DNA of 64,000 nucleotides from UBA4742 sp963785815 (lineage in GTDB: Bacteria; Actinomycetota; Acidimicrobiia; Acidimicrobiales; Acidimicrobilacustridaceae): contig CAWAWN010000001.1 in assembly GCA_963785815.1 (NCBI GenBank), forward strand, positions 1,426,001-1,490,000, written 5' to 3'. A model generated the notes under the pieces. The model did no database searches, had not been told where the DNA came from, and worked only from the letters and a program-made list of their open reading frames with translations. A program made the translations under genes and the position numbers. Below, in pieces: positions 17,197 through 24,032 of this stretch. Positions within the stretch are counted from its first letter, which is position 1, and each line of letters opens with the position of its first letter.

Positions 17197-18795
17197 GTGA
17201 GCGTCACCCAGGCCCGGGTGGCGGGCGTCCTGGGTGCCGGGGTGGCCCTGGCCGTGACCGAGGTGGTGACCGGTCTGTTCGGACACGACCAGTCGCTGGT
17301 GGGCAGCGTGGGGGGCCTGTTCATCCACGAGTCCGGCGGCGGCGTGGCCCGCACCGCCATCAGCGTGCTGGGCACGGCCGACAAGCCCTCGCTCATCCTC
17401 GGCATCGTGGTCGTCTCGCTGCTGGTCGGCGCCGCGCTGGGCACCGCCAGCCTGCGCCGCCGGTGGGTGGCCATGGTGGGCTTCGCCGCCTTCGCCGTGG
17501 TGGGGATCGTCGCCAGCGCCCGCGATCCCCTGGCCTCGACCGGCGTGGCCACCGTCGCCGCCGTCCTGGGCGCGGCGGCCGGGTTGGGCACCCTGTTCGG
17601 CCTGCTGCGGGTCGGCCGCACCGGCCATCTGCTGCCCGAACCACCGCCGCCCCCGGCCGCCCGCTCCGGCCGGGCGGTGGTGGCCCGGCCCACCGACGGT
17701 GCCGCCACCCGTCGGGCCTTCCTGGGCTGGGCCGCGGCCGCCGGCACCTTCGCCGTGACCGGTGCCCTGGCCGGGCGCGCCCTGCGAGGCCGATCGTCGG
17801 TGGAAGCGGCCCGGGAGAGGATCCGGCTGGTGCGGCCCGCCAACCAGGCCGTGCCTCCGGGCTCGCCAGCCGCCTTCGAGGCCCCGGGCACCGCCTCGTT
17901 CCCGGTCCAGGGCCTGAGCCCGTATCTGGTGCCCAACGCCGACTTCTACCGCATCGACACCGCCCTGGTCGTGCCCCAGGTGGACGTGGCCAGCTGGAAG
18001 CTGTCGATCACCGGCATGGTGGACCACCCCTTCACCGTCACCTTCGACGACCTCCAGCGCATGGAGCAGGTCGAGGCGGCCGTCACCCTGTCGTGCGTGT
18101 CCAATCTGGTGGGCGGTGACCTGGTGGGCAACGCGCTGTGGCAGGGCGTGCCCCTGCGCGCCCTGCTGGCGCGGGCCGGGGTCCAGCCGTCGGCCAGCCA
18201 GGTCGTGGGCCGATCGGTGGACGGGTTCACGGTCGGGTTCCCGACCGCCGCCCTCGACGACGGCCGCACCGCCCTGGTGGCGGTGGGCATGAACGGCCAA
18301 CCGCTGCCCACCGACCACGGCTACCCGGCCCGGCTGGTGGTGGCCGGCCTGTACGGCTACGTGTCGGCCTGCAAGTGGCTGGCCGAGATCCACCTCGACC
18401 GCCTGAGCGACTTCGACGCCTACTGGGTGCCGTTGGGCTGGTCCAAGGAGGCCCCCATCAAGACCCAGTCGCGCATCGACGTGCCGCGCTCGGGGGCCAC
18501 CCTGCCCGCCGGCACCACGCCCATCGCCGGGGTGGCCTGGGCCCCCGACAAGGGCATCGCCAAGGTGGAGGTGCAGGTCGACGGCGGCCCGTGGATGACC
18601 GCCGAGCTCGGCCAGGTGCTGTCCAAGGACACGTGGTGCGAGTGGATGGTGCCCTGGTCGGCCACCAAGGGCTCCCACACCCTGCGGGTGCGGGCCACCG
18701 ACAAGTCCGGCTACACCCAGACCAGCGCCCAGAGCGATCCCGAACCCAACGGCGCCACCGGTTGGCACACCCGCAAGGTCACCGTGACCGACTGA
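17197..18795 (+). CDS. Membrane-anchored sulfite-oxidase-family molybdopterin oxidoreductase
   Basis: This protein of 532 residues has three parts. Residues 1-140 hold about four hydrophobic helices. A linker follows, with a twin-arginine-like segment TRRAFLG at 171-177 plus a further hydrophobic helix, so the catalytic part should be exported folded. Residues ~240-420 form the Moco domain: Cys300 in TLSCVSN is the expected molybdenum ligand, and GLYGYVSACKWLAEI is the conserved substrate-side loop. A C-terminal Ig-like Mo-co dimerisation domain ends in WHTRKVTVTD. It may oxidise sulfite or reduce oxidised methionine; no heme partner gene is nearby. The start codon is GTG. Confidence 0.9.
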   Translation: MSVTQARVAGVLGAGVALAVTEVVTGLFGHDQSLVGSVGGLFIHESGGGVARTAISVLGTADKPSLILGIVVVSLLVGAALGTASLRRRWVAMVGFAAFAVVGIVASARDPLASTGVATVAAVLGAAAGLGTLFGLLRVGRTGHLLPEPPPPPAARSGRAVVARPTDGAATRRAFLGWAAAAGTFAVTGALAGRALRGRSSVEAARERIRLVRPANQAVPPGSPAAFEAPGTASFPVQGLSPYLVPNADFYRIDTALVVPQVDVASWKLSITGMVDHPFTVTFDDLQRMEQVEAAVTLSCVSNLVGGDLVGNALWQGVPLRALLARAGVQPSASQVVGRSVDGFTVGFPTAALDDGRTALVAVGMNGQPLPTDHGYPARLVVAGLYGYVSACKWLAEIHLDRLSDFDAYWVPLGWSKEAPIKTQSRIDVPRSGATLPAGTTPIAGVAWAPDKGIAKVEVQVDGGPWMTAELGQVLSKDTWCEWMVPWSATKGSHTLRVRATDKSGYTQTSAQSDPEPNGATGWHTRKVTVTD

Positions 18796-18951
18796 TCTCG
18801 GCGGCGCCGGCCGGCGATCCGGTCGTCCCGGGTGCAGCCCCCAGCTCCGGAGGCTGTCACACCCCGTTCCCAGGCTGGTCGGCATTCGACGGTTCGGCGT
18901 CCGGCGGAGCGGAGGCCAACCGAGGGCGGACCGACGGCGGAGGCGACGGCC

Positions 18952-19404
18952 ATGGAGACGGCGTTCGAGACGGCGACGACACCGCTCGACGAGGAGCCCC
19001 AGGCCGCCGCCGACCGCGACCGCCAGCACCTCGAGATCTGGCGCCGGAGCGGCATGGTCGAGCTGCGCGGCGAGGTCGTCGTCGAGGACGGTGCTCTGGT
19101 CGAGGCCGCCATCTCGACCGCGATCGAGCACCTCAACGAGGCTGCTTGTCGCAACGTCGTTTCCGCGGAAACGGCTCGCAAGCCCAAGGGTGCATCCAGT
19201 GAGCTCGCACCCCGACCGACGCGCCTGATGGGTTGGTCGAGATCGCCCGGGCCTACCTGTCCGACCACGCCCCCTCGCCTCGGGTCGCACGCCGACATCT
19301 GGTCATGCTCGTCGCCCAGCGTCTCGCCCGACCGTGGCGTGTGCCGCTACCCCGGCTGCACCAGCCGCCACGTCGACGCCCACCACCTCACCCCGTGGGA
19401 ACGA
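18952..19404 (+). pseudogene. Decayed 13E12/DUF222-type HNH endonuclease remnant
   Basis: Pieces of a 13E12-repeat family protein survive in more than one frame. MVELRGEVVVEDGALVEAAI in frame 1 matches the DUF222 segment before the HNH domain. GLVEIARAYLSDHAPSPRVA continues in another frame at about 19228-19290. CRYPGCTSRHVDAHHLTPW (19341-19399), again in frame 1, is the HNH core with its Cys pair and His residues. The usual ~250 residues between and around these pieces are missing, and the frame then runs into the promoter of the methyltransferase gene. At least two frame changes and deletions mean it is not functional. Confidence 0.8.
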
Positions 19405-19425
19405 ACACCACTTGTATTGAAGTTG

Positions 19426-19431
19426 TATGCT
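19426..19431 (+). promoter_or_regulatory. Probable -10 box of a leaderless methyltransferase gene
   Basis: TATGCT lies 7 bases before the ATG at 19439. The surrounding stretch is AT-richer than anything nearby. No Shine-Dalgarno sequence is present, so transcription probably starts at the start codon. No clear -35 hexamer was found. Confidence 0.5.
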
Positions 19432-19438
19432 TTCTCCC

Positions 19439-20230
19439 ATGACCGGATCTGCGTGGGACCCCGACCAGTACCAGCGCTTCGCCGCTGAGCGACGCCGCCC
19501 CTTCGACGACCTGGTGGCCGGCCTGGTGCCCATCCCGGGCGGTTCCGCGGTCGACCTGGGCTGCGGACCGGGGCCGCTGACCCTCGACCTGCACCGCGCC
19601 CTGGGCGCGGCCCAGACCGTGGGCGTGGACGACTCCGAGGCCATGCTGGCCGAGGCCCGGGCCCGGCTGGCTCGTGCCGAGGACGATCCGGCCGCCACCC
19701 GCGGCGTGCGCTTCGAGCTGGCCCCACTCCAGACGTGGGCCCCGGCCCAGCCCCTCGACGTGGTCTTCGCCAACGCCTCCCTGCAGTGGGTGCCGGACCA
19801 CCGCCACCTGCTGGCCCACCTGGTCGACCTGATGGCCCCAGGCGGCCAGCTGGCCTTCCAGGTGCCGGCCAACCACGACCACCCGTCCCACACCCTGGCC
19901 GACGGCCTCGGACGTGAGTGGGGGCTGACCGTGGGCGGCGGCGCCGCCAACGTCCTGGTTCCCGAGGTCTACGCCGAGCTCTTGCACGACCTGGGGCTGT
20001 CGGGTGTGGACGTGCGGCTCCAGGTCTACGGCTTCGAGCTCGACGCCACCGCCGACCTGGTGGAGTGGACCAAGGGCACCTTGCTCACGGGGTACAAGGC
20101 CCAGCTCGAGGCGGACGCCTACGAGGAGTTCGTGGCCGAGTACCGGCGCCGGCTGGTGGCCCAGGTCGGGTCGGCCGCGCCCTACTACTACGCGTTCAAG
20201 CGCATCCTGGCCTGGGCCCGCCGGCGCTAG
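19439..20230 (+). CDS. tam: Trans-aconitate 2-methyltransferase-like SAM methyltransferase
   Basis: This class I SAM-dependent methyltransferase of 263 residues is expected to methylate trans-aconitate, an inhibitor formed from cis-aconitate. Motif I is AVDLGCGPGPLT, the acidic residue of motif II is in GVDDSEAML, and FANASLQWVPDHRHLL plus PGGQLAFQVPANHDHPSHTL match the tam family specifically. The C-terminal half (LVEWTKGTLLTGYKAQL) also fits. The ATG at 19439 was chosen over 19427 because the latter lies inside the -10 box. Substrate specificity is inferred from family motifs. Confidence 0.88.
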   Translation: MTGSAWDPDQYQRFAAERRRPFDDLVAGLVPIPGGSAVDLGCGPGPLTLDLHRALGAAQTVGVDDSEAMLAEARARLARAEDDPAATRGVRFELAPLQTWAPAQPLDVVFANASLQWVPDHRHLLAHLVDLMAPGGQLAFQVPANHDHPSHTLADGLGREWGLTVGGGAANVLVPEVYAELLHDLGLSGVDVRLQVYGFELDATADLVEWTKGTLLTGYKAQLEADAYEEFVAEYRRRLVAQVGSAAPYYYAFKRILAWARRR

Positions 20231-20254
20231 AGGCCGAGCTGGGCCCGACGACGC

Positions 20255-20638
20255 TCAGCGGGCTGACCGCACCCCACTGACCTGCACGGCGACGCCCACA
20301 TCGGCGTTGAACGAGCAGGCGGGTGGCAGCCGGCGTGTCCGGACCCCGGGTGGCGCGTCGTACCAGGGGTAGCCGGCACAGATCGGGGGCCGGTCCTGGT
20401 GCGCGGTGCACAGCCGGGTCGACGGATCGAAGGCATCGCAGGCGTACTTGGTGGCCGAGCCGCCCCCGCTGGCGCGGTGCCAGTGGGCCAGGATGAACCG
20501 GGCGTTGGCCAGGTGGTCGCGGGTGAGCGGGGTGGTGGCCACCGCGTCGCCGCCGCGGGCGAAGGCGCGCAGCTCGGCCTTGGTGAAGTTCAGCTGCAGG
20601 TTCTCGCAGCAGCTGCCGCAGCGGTTGCACTCGGTCAT
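20255..20638 (-). CDS. YkgJ-family cysteine cluster protein
   Basis: This 127-residue protein is built around a metal-binding cysteine cluster. CNRCGSCC opens the protein and TRLCTAHQDRPPICAGYPW closes the cluster, which is the YkgJ/CxxCxxCC pattern (zinc or Fe-S binding). The function of the family is unknown. I start at ATG 20638 because the cluster then lies at the N-terminus, as in homologues; the frame stays open to 20737 but without a better start. It converges with the methyltransferase gene, 24 bases apart. Confidence 0.83.
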   Translation of the reverse strand: MTECNRCGSCCENLQLNFTKAELRAFARGGDAVATTPLTRDHLANARFILAHWHRASGGGSATKYACDAFDPSTRLCTAHQDRPPICAGYPWYDAPPGVRTRRLPPACSFNADVGVAVQVSGVRSAR

Positions 20639-20663
20639 CGCGCACCTCGCCCGACGGACCAGC

Positions 20664-20987
20664 TCACCAGCTGACGGTCTTGACCGCCACCAGCTTGAAG
20701 TTGAACACCAGGTACACCTTGCCACTGGTCCCACCACCGCCGCCGCTCTTGCGCAGATCCGCGTCGGCGCCCCACTGGAACGAGTCGAACGTCCCGCCCG
20801 TCGGCCCCGCCTCCATGGCGAACCCGGTCACCTCGTCCTCGGGCTGGGCCGAGGCCACGGCCGCTCCGGCCAGGGCGAAGACGCCGCCCAGGACCTCACG
20901 GTCGCGCTCGGAGAGCTCGTCCCAGGCGTCGAGGTGTCCGGCCAGCGCCTCGATCTCGTCGGTGGTCAGGGACAGGGGTTCAGCCAC
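20664..20987 (-). CDS. Small unknown protein with helical N-terminus and Gly-rich hinge
   Basis: This is a 107-residue protein that I do not recognise. The N-terminal part is helical and acidic (LTTDEIEALAGHLDAWDELS), followed by an Ala-rich hydrophobic helix (VLGGVFALAGAAVA), then a short G5 linker (KSGGGGGTSG) and a strand-like hydrophobic tail (VYLVFNFKLVAVKTVSW). The tail recalls the last strands of Hcp-like or tail-tube folds, but this is only a resemblance. Start GTG 20987 has GGAGG 5 bases upstream. It lies 26 bases upstream of the YkgJ-like gene and may share its transcript. Confidence 0.6.
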   Translation of the reverse strand: MAEPLSLTTDEIEALAGHLDAWDELSERDREVLGGVFALAGAAVASAQPEDEVTGFAMEAGPTGGTFDSFQWGADADLRKSGGGGGTSGKVYLVFNFKLVAVKTVSW

Positions 20988-21103
20988 GGTGGCCTCCGGT
21001 GATCGGGTCCTGGCAGATGGCGGCGACACAGGTCGCCGCTTCTCGGTCCCCTGGATGACCGCCCGGTCGCCGCCGGGTTACACCGGCCGCCCGGGCCGGG
21101 ACC

Positions 21104-22198
21104 TCAGCCCGCCGCCCGGGCCAGCCGGTCTCGGACCGCGTCGCCCAGCCCGCCCGCCGGTGGGAGCACAGCCACGATGTCGGTCGCCCCCAGCCGATCC
21201 GCCTGGCGCAGGCGCTCGTAGAGGACCCGGGCGTAGTCCGACGCGGGGCCCGCCGGCTCGAGCTCGATGACGGCCACGTCGAGGCCGTCGACCACCGTCG
21301 GGGCCAGGACGGCCACCACTGCGCCCGTGACAGCCAGGGCGTTGGCCCGCCGCACCGCTTCGCCCGCATCGTCGACGAGGATGACCCGGGCCGCCGGAGC
21401 GTAGTGGGCCCCGGACATCCCCGAGGCCCGCACCGGCTGGGCCGACCCCGGCTCGAGGTCGGCGCCCCGGCGCACCTCGGGGGCCAGGGCGGGCAGCGAG
21501 CCGAGCACCTCGGCCAGGCGTTCCAGGCTCACGCCGCCCAGGCGCAGCACCTCGGGCACCGCTCCCTGGCAGTCCACGATGGTCGACTCCACCCCCACCC
21601 GGGCCGGCCCGCCGTCTAGCACCAGGTCGACGTCGTCACCCAGATCAGCCCGCACGTGCTCAGCAGTGGTGGGGCTCACCCGCCCGTAGCGGTTGGCCGA
21701 CGGCGCCGCCACCGCCGCACCGTCGGACCGACCGGCCGAGAACGCCCGCAGCAGCTCCTGGGCCACCGGGTGGGACGGCACCCGCAGCCCCACGGTGTCG
21801 CCGCCGCCCGTCACGGCGTCGGGAACGCGGGACCGTCGGCCCAGCACCAGGGTGAGCGGGCCGGGCCAGCAGGCCTCGGCCAGCCGGCGGGCCGGCGCCG
21901 GCACTGCACGAGCCCAGGCGTCGAGGTCGTCGGGGGCAGCCAGGTGCACGATGAGGGGATGGGTGGCCGGACGGCCCTTGACCGCGAAGATGCGTCGCAC
22001 CGCCTGCGGGTTCTCGGCGTCGGCGCCCAGGCCGTAGACCGTCTCGGTGGGGAACGCCACCAGCCCACCCCGCTCCAGCACCTGCACCGCCGACCTGATC
22101 GGCTCTCCGGTCGGCAGGCCTCCCTCCGAGCGCTTCGCCATCCGGGCACCGCCTTGCGAGCGGCTCCGCTCTGCTCCGCCACCTGATGGCGTGCTCAC
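21104..22198 (-). CDS. sua5: L-threonylcarbamoyladenylate synthase (Sua5/YciO/TsaC family)
   Basis: This enzyme makes threonylcarbamoyl-AMP from threonine, bicarbonate and ATP, for the t6A37 modification of ANN-decoding tRNAs. The catalytic YrdC domain has FPTETVYGLGADA, KGRPATHPLIVH and APSANRYGRVSPT. A C-terminal Sua5 domain (SGMSGAHYAPAARVILV onward) makes it the two-domain Sua5 type of 364 residues. The GTG start overlaps the previous stop as GTGA. The first ~32 residues (MSTPSGGGAERSRSQGGARM onward) are encoded by a copy of the dispersed repeat element, so they are not part of the conserved fold. Confidence 0.9.
   Translation of the reverse strand: MSTPSGGGAERSRSQGGARMAKRSEGGLPTGEPIRSAVQVLERGGLVAFPTETVYGLGADAENPQAVRRIFAVKGRPATHPLIVHLAAPDDLDAWARAVPAPARRLAEACWPGPLTLVLGRRSRVPDAVTGGGDTVGLRVPSHPVAQELLRAFSAGRSDGAAVAAPSANRYGRVSPTTAEHVRADLGDDVDLVLDGGPARVGVESTIVDCQGAVPEVLRLGGVSLERLAEVLGSLPALAPEVRRGADLEPGSAQPVRASGMSGAHYAPAARVILVDDAGEAVRRANALAVTGAVVAVLAPTVVDGLDVAVIELEPAGPASDYARVLYERLRQADRLGATDIVAVLPPAGGLGDAVRDRLARAAG
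22107..22190. repeat. Dispersed GC-rich repeat, copy 2, inside the 5' end of sua5
   Basis: The segment CGGTCGGCAGGCCTCCCTCC and the following CATCCGGGCACC match 10147-10195 with few differences. Read on the minus strand, the upstream part (GCGGAGC..GAGCGGAGCCGCTCGC.AGGCG..CCCGGATGGC) matches 53668-53712. Here the element lies within the reading frame of sua5 and supplies its N-terminal residues. Confidence 0.75.
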
Positions 22199-23301
22199 CC
22201 CACGATGCCTTCGGTCACCACCACCAGCACGCGGGTGGAGGGACCCAGCGCCGCGCCCGCCGCGTCACCGTCGCGGCGGTCCAGCGCCTCCAGCAGACCG
22301 GCGAAGGCCACTGCTCCGGTGGGGCTGGCCAGCACGCCGTGGGCGGCCAGGCGCTCGGCGGCCTCGTCCACCCGTGGGTCGTCGACGGCCACCACCGTGT
22401 CGAGGGCGCCCGACACCACGGGCCACGCCAGGGGCGAAGGCAACCCGCGGGCCAGACCCTGGGCCACGGTGGCCCCCGGCGCCGGGAGGGTGACCCGCTC
22501 CCCCGCCTGCACCGACGCCGTCCAGCAGGCGGCCGCGGCCGGCTCGACCCCGGCCATCCACAGGTCGTCGGCGAAGCGCTCGGTGCGGAACCAGCTGACC
22601 CCGGCGGAGGCCAGGGCGCCGATGCCCAGCGGGACGAACACGGCGTCGGGCGCGGGACGCCCTCGGGCCTCGAGCTCGTCGGTCACCTCCTCGAAGACCG
22701 TGGCGTAGCCCTCGGTCACCCACCCCGGGATCTCCTCGTAGCCCTCCCAGGAGGACTCGCTGAGGAGCACCACCTCGTCGCCGGTCTCGGTGGCGGCCGC
22801 CGCCATGGCGTCGTCCCAGGTCGTCCCCACCGCCTTCACCTCCGCGCCCTCGCGCTCCAGCCCGGCCAGGCGCTGGGGCGAGGCCGTGGCCGGCACGTAG
22901 ACGACCGAGTCGAAGCCGAAGAGCCGGGCGGCGCAGGCCACGCCCGCCCCGAAGCCCCCGTCGGTGACCGTGACCACCCGCAGGCGGCCGACGGGCTCGA
23001 TGGCGACGCGCAGGTCGTCCATGCCCTGCCAGCGGGGCGGGCGCCGGCCCAGTCGACCCAACACCTCCCGGTAGAGGGCCCACGACGCCCCCAGCACCTC
23101 GTAGCCCTTCAGCCCCAGTCGAGCCGACTCGTCCTTGACCAGCAGCCCGCCCAGGCCCAGCTCGTCGGCCAGGGGACGCAGGTCGAGCAGGGGTGTGGGG
23201 GCGGCGGCGGGCAGCCGGGTGTGGAAGGCGCGGGCGAAGTTGAGGCGGGCCGCCTGGTGCTGGTGTTGGCGCATCGGGTTGACCCGGGCCCCGGCGTTCA
23301 T
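22195..23301 (-). CDS. PLP-fold protein of the diaminopropionate ammonia-lyase type, catalytic Lys apparently absent
   Basis: This 368-residue protein has the fold-type II PLP-enzyme layout of diaminopropionate ammonia-lyase: KDESARLGL near the N-terminus, a TDGGFGAGVA loop, and APGATVAQGLARGLPSPLAW near the C-terminus. In that family the PLP-binding lysine sits in RLGLxAFKxLG. Here the aligned residue is Glu68 in RLGLKGYEVLG, and the only close lysine (Lys65) is three positions earlier. The TDGNHG cofactor loop is also changed. It may be a pseudoenzyme or a divergent subfamily. The start ATG 23301 gives a family-length protein. It overlaps sua5 by GTGA. Confidence 0.78.
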   Translation of the reverse strand: MNAGARVNPMRQHQHQAARLNFARAFHTRLPAAAPTPLLDLRPLADELGLGGLLVKDESARLGLKGYEVLGASWALYREVLGRLGRRPPRWQGMDDLRVAIEPVGRLRVVTVTDGGFGAGVACAARLFGFDSVVYVPATASPQRLAGLEREGAEVKAVGTTWDDAMAAAATETGDEVVLLSESSWEGYEEIPGWVTEGYATVFEEVTDELEARGRPAPDAVFVPLGIGALASAGVSWFRTERFADDLWMAGVEPAAAACWTASVQAGERVTLPAPGATVAQGLARGLPSPLAWPVVSGALDTVVAVDDPRVDEAAERLAAHGVLASPTGAVAFAGLLEALDRRDGDAAGAALGPSTRVLVVVTEGIVG

Positions 23302-23345
23302 GCCGGGACGATATCGATTCGGGCCTCGCCGGCCTGCACGCGGGG

Positions 23346-24032
23346 TCACGTGGTGGCGTCGAGCTCGAATCGGTAGCCCATGCCCGGCTCGGTGATGAAG
23401 TAGCGCGGCCGACTCGGTTCGGGCTCGAGCTTGCGGCGCAGACCGGCCAGGTACACCCGCAGGTAGTTGGCCTCGGTCTCGTACTCGGGACCCCACACCT
23501 CCTGGAGCAGCTGGCGCTGGGTCACCAACTTGCCCCGGTTGCGCACGAGCTGCTCGACCAACCCCCACTCGGTGGGGGTGAGGTGCACCTCGGCCCCGTC
23601 ACGGATCACCTTCTTGGCCGCCAGGTCGACCCGGAAGTCGGCCGTCTCGATCACCGGCAGCTCCTCGATGGGCGTGGCCCGGCGCACCGCGGCCCGCAGG
23701 CGGGCCAGCAGCTCGTTCATCCCGAAGGGCTTGGCCAGGTAGTCGTCGGCGCCGGCGTCGAGCGCCTCCACCTTGTCGTGCTCGTCCTCGCGCACCGACA
23801 GGATGATGATGGGCACCGAGCTCCAGCCCCGCAGTCCCCGCACCACCTCGATGCCGTCGATGCCGGGCAGGCCGATGTCGAGCACCACCACGTCGGGGTG
23901 GCGCTCGGCGGCCAGGCGCAAGGCCTCCTCGCCAGTGGCGGCCAGATCGACGTCGTAGTGGCGGGCCCGCAGGTTCGTGGCCAGGGCGCGGCGGATCTGT
24001 GGCTCGTCGTCGACCACCAGGACCCGGGTCAT
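23346..24032 (-). CDS. kdpE: KdpE response regulator
   Basis: This OmpR/PhoB-family regulator of 228 residues activates the kdp operon in response to KdpD phosphorylation. The receiver domain has VVDDEPQ, the phospho-acceptor in VVVLDIGLPGIDG, the switch residues in SVREDEHDKVEALDAGADDY and the lysine in LAKPFGMNELLAR. The C-terminal winged-helix DNA-binding domain contains LTPTEWGLVEQLV and YLAGLRRKLEPEPSRPRY. The ATG overlaps the kdpD stop by 4 bases, so kinase and regulator are coupled. It is the last gene of the minus-strand kdp cluster. Confidence 0.95.
   Translation of the reverse strand: MTRVLVVDDEPQIRRALATNLRARHYDVDLAATGEEALRLAAERHPDVVVLDIGLPGIDGIEVVRGLRGWSSVPIIILSVREDEHDKVEALDAGADDYLAKPFGMNELLARLRAAVRRATPIEELPVIETADFRVDLAAKKVIRDGAEVHLTPTEWGLVEQLVRNRGKLVTQRQLLQEVWGPEYETEANYLRVYLAGLRRKLEPEPSRPRYFITEPGMGYRFELDATT

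Noticed and set aside
16624..19290. 888-codon minus-strand frame across the crcB and molybdopterin region
   Set aside because: Antisense to clear genes and has no recognisable domain.
18952..19404. Functional HNH homing element or mobile element
   Set aside because: Frames are broken, large parts of the family are missing, and no inverted repeats or target duplication are visible.
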